Shown: positions 1-11,439 of the stretch, in pieces
Layout of the letters: each line of letters opens with the position of its first letter
Numbering within the stretch: position 1 is the stretch's first letter
NCBI GenBank assembly: GCA_023376005.1
Contig: CM042151.1
Location: 79,642,917-79,706,916 of the forward strand
Length of the DNA stretch: 64,000 nucleotides
Origin: Doryteuthis pealeii
Taxonomy: Eukaryota > Mollusca > Cephalopoda > Myopsida > Loliginidae
Direction: 5' to 3'
The notes under the pieces: model-generated
The model's database searches: none
What the model was told of the DNA's origin: nothing
The model's input: the letters and a program-made list of their open reading frames with translations, nothing else
Program-made: the position numbers and the translations under genes

Positions 1-55
1 ATATCTTGCGTAAAAAAGGCAGTCATCTTTAATTTTCGGGTAGATGTGTGTGTTT

Positions 56-2613
56 TCAAATACATTTAAAAAAAAAAAAAAAATTTTTTTTTAATTTATA
101 AACACCGTTGGGTGAAATACTAGGCTGCAGTCTCAGGAACTGATTGATGGTTCTTTCCAGTAACTCCACTGTGGTAATTGGCACATTATAGACTAGGAGG
201 GGCCATAGAAGCCGTGGAAGGACCCCGTGTTGATACATCCAAGCTTTATACTTACCTGGAAGTCCTGTTTTTTCAATTGCATTCAGCCAATCCCTAAGAT
301 CGTCTTTCATTTGTTGGAAAGATGAGGTGTCCTTCAGGGTTGGGATTGTTACACCTCCTACGGTGAATCGATGCTTATCGACCACTTTTCCTTTTTCCAG
401 GACTAGGGATCTCGACTTGGTTGGCTTAAAATCCATCCTCGCCCATGAGATTAGCCATTGTAGTCCATGGAGAAGCTACTTGCAGCCATGGACAGATGGT
501 GCCGTTACAGGGATGTCATCAATAAAAGCTCTTATGGGGGGCTGCCGAGTTCTCGAACTTGAAACCAGACCCCTGCACTCTATTTCAGCTGATTTAACCA
601 GCATATTGATGGCTAGAGTGAAGAGTGACACTGAGATGGTACAGCCAGTAATTATCCCCTTTTCCAGTTGTTGCTAGTTGGAAGTTGTTGATTCTGAAGA
701 AACTCTCAGTTTAAAATTGTTGTAATAATTCATAATGAGGTTCTTAATGCCTTCTGGGATGTGGTGTTTGATTAGTGTGGTCTCGACAAGCTTGTGGGGA
801 ATAGAGCCATATGCATTTATTAGGTCGAGCTAAAGTACTGCTAGGTTTCCTTTATTTGTCCTTGCTTCTCTAATTAATTGTGTCACCCCCCACCCCCCTG
901 TATGTTCCAGGCATCCTGACATTCCTGATACTCCACTCTTTTGCACCGATGTGTCCAAGTAGTTGTTATCTATGAGGAACTCCGTTAGTCGCTGAGCCAT
1001 TATTTTTAAGAAGATCTTCCCTTCCACAGATAGCAGCAAGATTATTCGAAACTGCTCAATATCACAAGAGTTCTCCTCTTTTGGTAATCATTTCCCCTCA
1101 GCAGCTCTCCATTGGGAAGGAATTGCTTTTCTTCACCAGATTACTTTAAGAAACTTCCAGAGACGTAAAAGAAGCCTTGGGCAGTGTTTGTACACTCTGT
1201 ATGGAACTCCACTCGGACCAGGCGCTGAACAAGATCTTGCAGTTTGAACCACTGTTTTCACTTCCTTCAAGGTTGGCTCCCTGATAACGAAATCCTTTGA
1301 TGGTTTCGGAGGGCCGATTAGATTTTCACAGGGGCCGAGGTCTTGCTCCCTTGTTTTGTCGCTGAAGGTGCTCTTTAAGTGTTTATTCATGACATCTTCA
1401 GAACATGATAAATAGCCGCTCTTCTTTCGGCTAAATAGCCTTTTACTGAACCCAAAAGGGTTGGATATGAAAGCCTTACGCTTTTGGACCCTTTCTCTAC
1501 CCTTCTTACAATGTTGCTCGGCTCGCCTGAGTTTTATTAGCTTCTGTCTTGTGATGTTTCGAAGCCAAGTCAAAGCCAGTTACTTTTCAACCTCTTCTGA
1601 TTTAAATTGTTTTTTTAGTAATTTCAACTCCAATCTGAGCTGGCTAATTCTAACTGCGCGACGGTTTGGTCTTGGCTGGTGGTCTTTCTTGCCCTTTTCA
1701 ATAACTCCAAACCTCTCTGCGCCTATGCTTGTTATTAGGGTGCACATAGTCTGAAGTTTTTGGTCCACACTCCCTTTTAATGTTGTTTTAAGGATGTTAT
1801 CCACGTCCTCATCGAAGTGGAGTCATTCTTCGCTGGCTGTTGGCCATTTAATTCGATATTGTACAGGATTACTGCTTTTTGGTTGGACTCTTGCCACTTG
1901 GAGGCTCCGAACACTGTGGGGTGACTCTGGGCCAGGCTCCTCCTCCGTCTTATCAGGTTCTGCGACCAACACTACATTTGCTGTAGTATTGATTGCTTCG
2001 CCTGTGCGTTGCTGCATTCGTCCATTTAATAGGCAGGACATCTTTGTCTGATGGATCTTTAGCCCTTTTGGATTTTTTAACGTTTTTCCGCAGGTACATC
2101 TAATCCCATCTGTAGTTGTTGCTGTTGAATCTGGTGGAATTTGATTCTTTTCTGTCCCCTTTCTTGAGGATCCCTTGTGTTTATTCATTGGATTGTTCAT
2201 AGCTTGCCTCATGTCAGGCTGCTTCATTGTGATGGGTTGTCAAAAGAACACTATGGTTGAGAGTGCCACTCTCCGCTCCTTCACAATGTTGGAACTGATC
2301 GGCTGTCTGACAGCCCATTTTAGTTCGATGGATCTTTAGGCCTTTTTGGGTCTTACAGAACTTGCCACATGTGCAAGCTAGGGTCGTCATTTTTTTTTTT
2401 TTTTTTTTTTAGAACAAGGTATGTTACCAGTGAAGCCGTCCGAATGGGATCATCTTCCTCCCACCCTCTAGGAAATCCCTGGGGGGTATTTATCTTTATT
2501 CTTTGTTGCTTAAGTTTGGTTGCCCCCTCATGGGAGCTGCAGGTTAGGCTGCCAACCTTCTGCCCAGTTTGTCGTCTTTCCGACACGTCAGCTGTCTCTC
2601 CAGCAGTTGTCAT
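56..2613 (-). pseudogene. Non-LTR retrotransposon polyprotein with zinc-finger N terminus, broken
   Basis: Reading from about 2,613 down to 56, successive open blocks in different frames give one protein. It starts with an N-terminal segment, then two C2H2-like fingers (CTCGK...H...C type, near 2,290-2,370 and 2,035-2,100), a basic linker (1,580-1,804), an RT entry segment with a SAPGPSG motif (1,133-1,573), an RT block with GKIFLKIMAQR (830-1,039), the catalytic FIDD (near 514-525) and a thumb/C-terminal segment (56-436). RT copies RNA into DNA at the target site. There is no apurinic endonuclease domain ahead of the RT, so a restriction-like-endonuclease type (R2/NeSL-like) is my inference; the C-terminal end is beyond the window or lost. 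Frameshifts and a poly-T tract at about 2,391-2,411 disrupt it. RT identity is confident, clade is not. Confidence 0.75.
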
Positions 2614-2664
2614 ACTTTCATGGGCGTCATCCGGACTTTCCTGGAAGTCACTGTTTTAGACAGT

Positions 2665-2710
2665 TTTTAATTTATAAACACACCGTTGGGTGAAATACTA
2701 GGCCACAGTC
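2665..2710. repeat. Copy of a ~45-bp segment also at 91-132
   Basis: The stretch reading ttaatttataaacac...gttgggtgaaatactaggc occurs at 91-132, just inside the 3' end of the non-LTR coding region, and again here just upstream of its 5' end, in the same orientation. It may be the end of a second, truncated copy of the same element joined head to tail, or a duplication at insertion. Confidence 0.6.
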
Positions 2711-3081
2711 ATCAGTGATGAACCCAAGGTCAACAGGTATTTCAGGTCATTACTCACCATACACCCTCGCCCAGGAGACCCCAACTGGACCGATCAATTC
2801 CCGGTTTGCGACCTAGTGGCACTTATCCAAACATCGCTCCTGCGGATCCAGAGCCATCTCGATGCTCTCTCAGCAACTCCTGTTATTTCTGTTATGGCAC
2901 TCCTACTTTGCTGGCCCTTAATGCCAATATATATATATATAAGGAAATATTTGGTGTTAAATAACCCACAAGGGTTGATATGCCATTAAAAACCAACTAA
3001 TCAACCAACAATGCAAATCCAATAAATTTAACAAAGCAATAACTTCCAAATGGTGATGTGATCATTCTGATCTCTTCTTGG
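2711..3081. other. No gene; short TA run and a dispersed motif
   Basis: No coding signal is seen. A short TA microsatellite lies near 2,928-2,941. The segment 2,950-2,992 on the minus strand carries a motif (GGCATATCAACCC...) that recurs near 48,041, 52,465, 52,797 and 53,327. Confidence 0.5.
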
Positions 3082-4860
3082 TTACCTCCATGTTACTTGG
3101 TTACCATTATATTGTTTACCAACTTTTTTATGCTCTAGCTCTTCTTTCAGCATGTTACTAACAGCAGTAGAGATTACAGCTGCAGTCAGCTCCAATCTTG
3201 GTATCGAGACAATCTTTGTGGGGGCAACTCTAGCTTTGTCTATAAATAGGGTACAATAGACCTTGTTTTCACCTATTATTCTGATATAGGTGCATTGACC
3301 ATAGCCCTGGCTACTAGCATCAGAGAAGTGATGCAGTTCCACACTCACAATCTTGCCAAAGTTCTCTGGTTTGAAGCATCTGGGTATCCAAATTTTCTCC
3401 AAATTCCTTAAGTCACTAACCCAACTCTCCCACCTTGGCTCCAATTCCTTAGGTAGTGGTTCATCCCAGTTCATGCCTCTTTGGCACATTTCCTGAAGAA
3501 TTCTCTTTCCCACTAGTGTGAATGGAGCCAAGAATTGGATGGTCATATATAGCAGCAACCATTGAGAGAATTCCCCATCGGGTGGTTGGTTTGTCCATAG
3601 ATGTTGTCCGGAATGAGAATGTGTCACTCTCAGTATTCCACTCCACTCCAAGTACTCTCTGTGTGGGAAGAATGTCTATGTTGAGATCTACGCTCCTCAT
3701 TTCGGTGGCACGTTCAGATACATCAATTGAGGCTAGCACTTCCCGACTGTTGGAGACAAACTTATGGAGGTGAAGATTATTTTGGGTGCATATGGCTTGG
3801 GCTTCTTTTACCAATTTTCTAGCTTACTATGAGTCCATCGTCCACATAGAAATGCTTCTGGATGAAATTAGCTGCTGCCGGGTGCTCTGTTTTTGCCTGG
3901 TTAGCTAGATATTTTATGCCATAATTGGCACAGCCCGGGGATGCTGCTGCTCCAAAGAGATGCACTTTCATGCGGTACTCCTCAGGTTCAGAAGCTGTGT
4001 CACCGTCTTTCCACCAAAGGAAACGTAGAAAGTTTCTATCCTCCTTTCTGACATGGAACTGATGGAACATTTTTTCTACATCACACATGATAGCTACTGG
4101 GTGCTTGCGGAATCTACATAAGACCCCAGTAAGTCCATTAGTTAGATCAGGTCCTGTGAGGAGATAGTCGTTTAGGGCAATACCCTGGTATCTTGAGGAT
4201 GCGTTGAAAACTACCCTAATCTTTTCTGGCTTCTTGGGATGGTATACCCCTTGATGAGGAATGTACCATACGTTACCCATCTCTGGCTGTCCTTCGATGT
4301 TTTCCACATCTCCATCTTTGAGGATACTCTCCATGAATTTGATATAATCCTCCTTAAATTTAGGATTTCTATCCATTTTCTTTTTTAACTGTTTAAGTCG
4401 GATGATGGCGAGTCTCTTATTGTCTGGAAGGGTTGGTCGAACTTTAAATGGGAGTGGCATTTCAATGTGACCACATTCATTTTTATGGGTATTAACCTTT
4501 AAAACATTTAGAAACTGGATATCATCCTGAGATACAGTTTTCTTTCCAGGTCCTGTGTCTGAAAAATCAGCTTCAAGTGCTTTGATGCAGGTCCATGGCG
4601 TTACAGCTGGAAGTTCCTTGACAGATATCCGATGACACAGGCCAGTAACACTTGTGTTTACACAGACTGTTGCATTTCCCACACTGCTCCATCCCAGATC
4701 AGTTTTGATAGCATAGGGCTCCCGATCCGACCCCGCAATGACCTTCCGGGGGGCTAGTGCTCTTACGCAGTCATATCCAATCAAGAGTCCCACACTACAG
4801 TCCATTAAGGGGGGCATCTCTTGTGTGATTGTGGCAAGGGAATGTGGGAGCGTTCAAGTG
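3082..4860 (-). pseudogene. BEL/Pao retrotransposon A: pol fragment (RT to RNase H)
   Basis: The first block (4,817-3,819) runs from the protease/RT linker (GLLIGYDC...) through the RT fingers and palm (WYIPHQGVYHP, RVVFNASS, CDVEKMFHQF) to the catalytic FYVDDG. The frame then changes and 3,814-3,082 continues with the RT thumb/connection and the RNase H start (HHFSDASSQGYGQCTYIR). It matches the order and motifs of BEL/Pao E at 41.7-44 kb, so both belong to one broad family (YVDDG type). Gag, integrase and both LTRs are missing, so this is a dead fragment. Confidence in the family is high. Confidence 0.88.
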
Positions 4861-5331
4861 GTATGAATTCTCTCATGTAAGCCGGGGAAGGTCAATGCAG
4901 ACATATGAGTAGCATTCCCAGTTGATTTTTTTTATTTGAGGTTATTGTTGTTTAATCACATTAGTTTTATAGAGCTGTGTAAATGGAGTTCAGAACCATT
5001 TTAATTATGTAAATATCCCCAGTGGTTCAAAAGTTATGAGAATTTAAAGCCCTGAAATTGGGGGTACAAATGTGGACATGATTTTGTTTCAAAAATATGT
5101 CAAATCACGGACCATTAAAAAAAAAAAAAAGAAATTCAGTGATTTCTTCACCGTTTCTTTATTTTTGGAGCAATTTTGATAAAATTTGGTATTCTTATGT
5201 AAAATTGTATGTGCTTTCTGATTATGCACTCAAATTGTATGTATCTCTATGCTTTAACCCATTATTTAGAGAATAAGAGATACAGATAGCAGCGATTTTG
5301 GGTTTTTCTAAAACTCTGATTGCTCTTTTGT
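4861..5331. other. AT-rich stretch, no gene seen
   Basis: There is no open frame of note, only a poly-A run near 5,118-5,131. It separates BEL/Pao A from the next element. Confidence 0.4.
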
Positions 5332-5959
5332 CTAGGTCGAAGCACTCTGTCCTCTCCCCTGTTTAAAGTTGAAGCCTTTTCTGCCCAAAACCCGAAGAAT
5401 TAGCGTAATTCGTTTTCTTAGGGCTCCCAACTTTCGCTTTGCTCCCATAAAATTCTTCCTGGCGTGCTGCGTCTCCCTAGCATTTCTAAGGTTCTCTGCA
5501 CTGCTATGCAAAACCTCGAAAAACCTTCCAGAAAACAGTTTGGGACCTACAGTAGGCAGGCATGAAAGCTTATTTTCTGTGGCTTTATTCTTAAAAGCCA
5601 TGTCCCTTAAATAAACTGCGCCTCTATGACACAGAACCTAAAATGGACGTGACATCGGCCATAGATTGAAATAATTGGGATAGGGCCTACAGGGCTTCTT
5701 GTCTATCTGCAACTGAACCCGATGCGTCAGTATAAGAAGTAATTAATGAGTCATACGATATTTGCCTAAGCAAAAGCCGAGAACTCGAATCCAGCTTCTT
5801 AAGGCACAAATTAGCAGAATCCGCAGATTTGCTAGAAAATTTATACTGAGTGCCACGAATATAGTCCTTACTGCTAGAAGGCGCCATAATACCCTCTTCA
5901 ATGTTCTCGTCTAGACGAGGGGGAAGACAGAACTGGGTAAAGTGGTCATTAACCACCAT
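5332..5959 (-). pseudogene. Retroelement ORF1 C-terminal part, frame-broken
   Basis: Two blocks (5,959-5,687 and 5,601-5,332) continue the protein that starts at 6,720. The second ends in an Arg/Lys/Gly-rich tail (GRFFEVLHSSAENLRNARETQ, then basic residues and QGRGQS), as expected of a nucleic-acid-binding C terminus in a structural protein. Stop codons separate the blocks. I do not recognise the family firmly. Confidence 0.45.
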
Positions 5960-5991
5960 ATATTTCTGATCCTCTGAGGATCGAAAACATT

Positions 5992-6720
5992 TTATTTTCT
6001 CCCTAGTCTGATATTCAGAATCAACCTCTTCCAGTGCTCTAATAACGACCCATCTAATGGCAGACTAATAGCCTCCTTAACCCTAGGAGCCAACAAGTGA
6101 TCCGCTATATACGATTTGAAATCATAGTCTTTGTTCCTCTCAACACAAGGAATATCTAGTTTCGAAGTGACCTTCGAAATAAAGGAATTCCACTCCACAT
6201 TACAAGTTTTAATCTCGCTTTCCAAAATCTGCTCGCTATCAGCTTCAGAGCAATGACTGAAATTCTCAGCCTCACCTTCCAAATCAGAGAAATCATTATT
6301 ATATCCCATAAACGCAGGACCAGCAACGGCGTCACACTTTCCTGCCAATGGTTCATTCATACAAGCCTTTCTCACTTGGCTCTCACGTAAATTAATCATA
6401 AGTTTAATTCTATTATCAATTAAGCTGTTTAAATTCTTACATCCTTCTACATCAGGCAAGAACCTGGAACGGTAAGCATTTTTAGGGTCGCTTCCTTGTT
6501 TTTCCGAAACTGATTCGAATGGGGCTTCTTTTATTTTCTGCTTTTCCAATGGCGACGTAAGCTGTAACTTCGTCAGAAAAGGTTTATTTGAACTTTCGTG
6601 ACTGTAGTAACAGTCAAGTTCATTTTCTCTCAGAGGTGAATGGACGTCAAAATCTCCCACATTCTGATCTACAGAAACATCTGAAAAAAGCTGTAGCTTT
6701 GCTTCTGTAACTTTCTCCAT
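5992..6720 (-). CDS. ORF1-like structural protein, possibly of a tyrosine-recombinase (DIRS/Ngaro-like) element
   Basis: A 242-residue open frame starts with MEKVTEAK. It is acidic for the first two thirds, then has a compact segment (WNSFISKVTSKLDIP...FKSYIADHLLAP...LPLDGSLLEHWK) and runs out of frame near 5,992; the protein continues in the blocks below 5,959. The spacing of aromatic and basic residues resembles ORF1 (Gag-like) proteins of DIRS-type elements from memory of the family, but there is no zinc knuckle, RT or recombinase next to it to confirm this. No start context or promoter can be judged. Element membership is an inference. Confidence 0.4.
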   Translation of the reverse strand: MEKVTEAKLQLFSDVSVDQNVGDFDVHSPLRENELDCYYSHESSNKPFLTKLQLTSPLEKQKIKEAPFESVSEKQGSDPKNAYRSRFLPDVEGCKNLNSLIDNRIKLMINLRESQVRKACMNEPLAGKCDAVAGPAFMGYNNDFSDLEGEAENFSHCSEADSEQILESEIKTCNVEWNSFISKVTSKLDIPCVERNKDYDFKSYIADHLLAPRVKEAISLPLDGSLLEHWKRLILNIRLGRK

Positions 6721-6937
6721 TATTATATAACACTTCTTTTTTTTATTTTTATTTTTTTAATTTTTTTAAATGAAATTCAAAATCCAAAAAACAATTTCAC
6801 CTCATTAACTGAATAAAGGAGAAAAAGGCCAAAAATACTGACTCACCAATTTCTTTCCTTAATATTATTTCTCACTTCTCTCGGTATGGTTAAAAATTCA
6901 AGCAGTAATCAAGTAGTAAGAAATTTCAAACCTCTCA
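6721..6937 (-). other. AT-rich leader of the ORF1 element, no gene
   Basis: A T/A-rich stretch lies between the ORF1 start and the truncated end of BEL/Pao B at about 6,940. On the minus strand it reads as a non-coding leader ahead of the 6,720 start codon. No LTR or inverted terminal repeat could be identified. Confidence 0.35.
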
Positions 6938-8503
6938 CTACATTTGTTTTCCTTTTAGGATAAAAGGTCCGATCATCTCCAGTGGGTCAAATACCGAGGC
7001 AATTGTTGATAATATGCCTCTCCTGGTGGTCGGTTGGTTGCACTCTGCCACCTGAAAATGGAATTGGTCAGTTTCGATGCACCACTTCATGCCCAGTGCC
7101 CTCTCGACAGGGAGGCTTTCCAGTGACAAGTTTAGGTCCACCAGGTCCTTTGCCTTCTCCAATTTTGGAATCGTTTCCATGATTTTCCTGTCATTTGAGG
7201 TGAATTTGTGGAGTCGCAAGTTTTCCTTTGCACATATAGCACGAGCACTGTGAATAAGTTCTATTGCTGATGCAGTGTCTCCCACACTTGTCAATCCATC
7301 GTCCATGTAGAAGTCGTTCGCAATGAACCGTGAGGCTTCCAATCATAGGCACGCATACTTCCTGGCAATAAATTTTAGGGCAAAGATCGCACAGCCCGGG
7401 GAGGATACGGCTCTGAAAATATGCACCTTCATCCTGTATTCCTTGGGTTTTGCATTTGAATCTCCTGGCCACCACAAGAAGCGTAGATAATCCCGATCAT
7501 CCTGGTTAACACGAAAGCGGTGGTACATCCTCTCAATGTCACATATGATAGCGGTGTGTTCCAGGCGGAAACGACAAATAACTCTTACCAGAGTATTCAA
7601 ATGGTCAGGGCTTTGCAGAAGATGGTCGTTTAGGCTTGTGCCCTGGAATTTGGCTGCACAGTCAAAAACAACTCTGATCTTCCCTGGTTTATTTGGGTTG
7701 TACACTCCGTGATGAGGGATGTACCATACCGTATTTTCATCATCAATCGATATCGGTACTTCCTCTGCTTCGTCCTTTTCTATTATGTCCGCCATAAAGG
7801 TTTTATAATCTTGGCAATGCTTGTTGTCTCTCATGCGTTTTAGGTGCAACAGGCAGAGATCTGTGGTTCTCCTGTTGTTGGGCAGCTTTGGTCTTTTTTC
7901 TTTGAAGGGTAATGGCAGGGCGAAGTATCCATCTTCTTGTTGATGTTCACCTTCCTCTACCATTCTCATAAAACGGAGATCCTCCTGGGGCAGTGTCTTT
8001 TCCCTTTCCCTCTCTATGAAGTCAGCTTCGAGTAGGTTTGCTACATCTACAGGCCTCAGATTCTCTTCATGGGTAGTGGACAGAAAGGTAAAGTTTACTT
8101 TTGTTGGGATAATCGGATTGATGCTTTTCCTCCGATTCATCATTGGCTGCAGGTTTGGGGGAACTTCACTTGTTTCCACCCTGTAGGTTAACCCTATAGC
8201 ATCACCAGAGTCCTCTATTAGTTCAGCTTTCCCAACAATGCTCCAACCTAGGTTTGTCTCCACTCCAAATGGCTTGCTATCCTTTCCAATAACACAATTT
8301 ATTGGAGCCAGAGCACGGGGACAATCATACCCAATCAGTAACCCAACTTCACAGTCCATAAGGGGGTGCACCAGGTGTACAATGTCTTTTAAGTGGGGCC
8401 ACTTCTTGGCGGTTTCGGTGGTCGGAATATGGGACCGTTCCACTGGAATAAACTCTAGAGAAGACATTCCTGAGTGGTATTCTCTCCTGCGTGTTGTATC
8501 CAC
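6938..8503 (-). pseudogene. BEL/Pao B reverse transcriptase
   Basis: The 8,503-7,343 block (386 residues) runs from the protease/RT linker (GLLIGYDCPRALAP) to the RT palm (VWYIPHHGVYNP, RVVFDCAAK, CDIERMYHRF, FLRFLWW). The next block, 7,342-6,938, holds the catalytic FYMDDGL and the RT thumb (LRLHKFTSNDRK, LGMKWCIETDQFHF, RRGILSTIASVFDPL). A one-frame change separates the two blocks directly before the catalytic motif. The element is cut off after FILKGKQM. Confidence 0.87.
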
Positions 8504-9395
8504 CCACCATTAATGTGTCTAGTCTTTGGCTGCTGATCTTTTTGTCCCTTTCCGTCATCATTGTTAACCTCAGGTTGATGGGCTGGGATTCTCTAAAAAT
8601 GTCTTCTTGTGACCTGTAGAGCATCTCCGAGATGTCCGTCAAGACAAACGTGGAATCTGACATGATATCAAGCATAGCATATGTCAGATGTTCCCTCTGT
8701 GGTTCAGATTCCGAAGACAACCATACTGGTACAATCATGGAAGAGCTGCGTTGAGTATCTGTCTTGGTATTTAATACTCTTTGACAGCATGCTTCGTTAT
8801 AATCCCCTTCCCTCTGTTGTGGTTCCTTTGGGTTTGGGTCCTGTGCAGACTCTGGCAACATGCTTGGTTTCTTATCCCTTTTTCGATGAAGACAAGTAGG
8901 GCGTCGTTGTTTACAGTGCTGACAAACACTTCTCTTAGGGCACTGCTTAGCCATATGCCCCTTTTCCAGGAATCGAAAACACAGCCTGCTCTCCTGGATG
9001 AATATACTCTTCTCTTCACCATTCTTGCTTGAGAATGCCCAGCACTCGTGTAGGGTGTGGCCCTTTTGCTGGCAGAATTTACATAGTTTATCATCAGCCT
9101 GGGTGCCGGCCAGAAAAACATTTGCACCAAACTTCTTCTTCTGCATCCTCGCATCCACCTCTGGGACACACTGATAGGCAACCAGTGATGTGTTTGGGTC
9201 GCATGCAATGCTCGCTTCTTCAGCCAGAAAATCCGCAAATTCAGAAAAAGGGGGGTACCTTCCACAGCTGGTTCTAGTCTTTGCTGCTATGCGCCCCCAG
9301 CGATTCGTGATCCACTCTGGTAGCTTCATCAGGACTTTTCTTATCTCACGACTGTCATTCAGGATGGATAAGTCTGCGTTGTCCTCCATCGCCAT
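8349..9395 (-). pseudogene. BEL/Pao B gag C terminus, zinc knuckles and protease
   Basis: A 348-residue open block. It begins with the Gag C-terminal core (LMKLPEWITNRWGR...FLAEEASIACDP). It then has Cys-His boxes: CKFCQQKGHTLHEC fits CX2CX4HX4C; the second (CFRFLEKGHMAKQC) has Phe where the second Cys should be; then CQHCKQRRPTCLH follows. Next is an aspartic protease segment in which the usual D-[TS]-x-S is AMLDIMSDST, followed by the NLRLTMMTERD and GGYNTQER features shared with element E. The altered Cys and protease residues fit decay. Confidence 0.82.
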
Positions 9396-10569
9396 TTTGC
9401 ACTACAGTGCGAAATCTGCAAGTCTTGTTTTGGATCTTCTGCCAGGAGTCCAATTTTGTCCGGAAGGCCTCCGCTATCATGAATGGACATCCATACCATT
9501 CTGCCAGAACTTCCCTTACTCTATTATAGGCATTTTCTGATCTCAACAGTAAATACCCCCTGACGGCTTATCGAGCTGGTCCACTGAGGTATCGCTTGAG
9601 GTAATGGATTTTCTCCTGGGGAGATATATCTTTGGATCCTATCAGGGTGGTGAAGGAGGCAATCCAATCTGGGTATTCCAGTGGGTCCCCATAGAAAATG
9701 TCAGGCTCGGGGGCAGGAAGTCTACTTAAAGACATTGACGTGGTGTAGGCTCGTATAAGTGCCACCAAATCGTCCCTTTCTGGGCCACTGCGGGAGCCAT
9801 CCCCTTTAGCTAGTGATAGAGGCTTCTCTATCACCACTCTGGATGTTTCGGAGACTCCTGATATTGACTTTGACGGTCCTGGGGATGTACCTCATAGACT
9901 CTGGTGCCTACTGGCGTCCAACTTGTTCAATACTTCTAACCTGTTATACGTGTCCAGTTCCTGCCTAGCCTTCCTTGCCAAATCCTCTGATTCTTTCACC
10001 TTCTGCTCCAACGCCCACCTCTCTTCCTCGCATTTCAAAAACGTTTGTAGTTTTGTTTGGTTTTGTGTCGCTTTACTTTTCCTTGATGAGGGCCTAGAGG
10101 CGTATGACCTAGATGCAGATGAGGGGAGGGACGAAATTTCAGATACAGAGTCAGGTGCCACATAAATTTCGGGCTCTTTCATGGCGGATTGATGGACCTT
10201 ACAAGTCAACTCATTTTCTCTTTTGCTGGTCTGTCCCACCTCCTCTATTATGTTTGTTTCCAAATCCTCGCCTGCCAGGTTCTGGAGGCGCTTGAATATG
10301 GAGACCATCACTGCATTTCCCTCCTGTAGACATTTATGCATTTTTTGAAGTTCAGTGACTGGCTGTGTCTCCAAGTCCTTTTTTGAAATTTGTTGCATTA
10401 GCAGATGTAATGCGCTCTGCCTTCCATATATCTCCTTCACATATTTTATCCTCCTATATTCTCTAGCCTTCAGGGTTAGCTTTCTTTCCTTGTTCGACCT
10501 CCGCCGGCCTCGTTGGTCAGTTTCGTTCGACCGGGCTACTGAAGGAGTCTTCTCAAAGTTTGCTTCCAT
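9355..10569 (-). pseudogene. BEL/Pao B gag (N-terminal and capsid parts)
   Basis: The 10,569-9,892 block is a 225-residue charged N-terminal region ending in a coiled-coil-like segment (EEERWALEQKVKESEDLARKA region). The 9,837-9,568 block carries the BEL/Pao Gag core: LPAPEPDIFYGDPLEYPDW followed by HYLKRYLSGPAR. The 9,546-9,355 block continues with YNRVREVLAEWYGCPFMI. The same core order is seen in BEL/Pao E gag at 39.9-40.5 kb. Gag forms the particle that packages element RNA. Frame breaks separate the blocks, so this copy is not functional. Confidence 0.8.
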
Positions 10570-10668
10570 AAATATGGAGTCCTCGTCGCAGATGCTGGTT
10601 TTTTCTCCGTCTTCTGATGGTGGGGTTCACTCACTTTGTGGAATATCCATAACCCTGCCGGCACACTT

Positions 10669-11103
10669 TTAACGGGACAGTGAGAGGGAAAAACAAACAC
10701 AACTCTTAGTCAGGCTTGGTCTTAAGCAATTTACAGGATGTTTAACTATATCACCACCTAAAGCTGTTTTAAAGGAACATGCATTGTCACTATAAATGTG
10801 TGCGGGTGCACCATGAACATTACAGAATCTAGCCAGGGCCTGAATGAAAGCTTGCGTACTCATATCTGGAACCAGTTCTATGTGAATAGCACGAATGTTC
10901 ATGCAAGTAAAGATCAGCAAATACATCTTGCTTGATTTTCCATTTTCTTGTACCCATATGTGTCCAGTATAGTCGATCCCTGTGTGTTGGAAAGGTTTTA
11001 TGAATTTGACTCTGTGTTCTGGTAAGTTGGTTAGTTTTGGGTACTTGAATGCTAGTGAGTTGAACCTTTTGCAGGTATGACATTTGGATATAACAGTTTT
11101 CAC
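10669..11103 (-). pseudogene. BEL/Pao C integrase
   Basis: A 144-residue block. It has the end of the zinc-binding domain (ISKCHTCKRF), a first catalytic Asp region (HTGIDYTGHIWV), a central strand block (KMYLLIFTCMNIRAIHIELVPDMS) and the second Asp (APAHIYSDNACSFK). The region with the catalytic Glu is missing because the element ends near 10,740. Integrase joins the cDNA to the chromosome, but this copy cannot. The HHCC upstream half lies in broken frames at 11,104-11,440. Confidence 0.82.
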
Positions 11104-11439
11104 TGAATCTCTTTGCAGAATGCTTGCTGTTGCATAGTTTTAATTAGATATTTTCCAGCTGATGTCTTCAGTTTGCTCCCCTAATCGTTTGCATTTGCCT
11201 ATAAATTTGAAAATGAAGGCTGAGGCATTATGTAATTTATTGAATTAGGAGAACCTATCAAAGGAAATCTTTGGGTCTTTAAAATTGCTGGTTAATGTAT
11301 TATAGAAAACATTGTCCATCGTGACACTTATTTTCAGAGCTCAGACAATCTAAACTACTAGTTGGCCATTTCTCAACATCCACAAACCAATTAGGTCCGT
11401 ATGTCCAATAATTGAGTTTTTGCAGGAATTTTCCTAAGC

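Larger units (their letters stand above)
6938..10650 (-). mobile_element. BEL/Pao retrotransposon B (truncated, no LTRs seen)
   Basis: In transcription order on the minus strand this contains gag, zinc knuckles, protease and RT, then stops abruptly in the RT connection near 6,940, where a different element abuts. RNase H, integrase and both LTRs are absent. It is of the same YVDDG lineage as A and E but clearly divergent from them. Confidence 0.85.

Noticed and set aside
2369..2659. Plus-strand 96-residue frame with a poly-Phe stretch
   Set aside because: A shadow of the non-LTR element across a poly-T tract.
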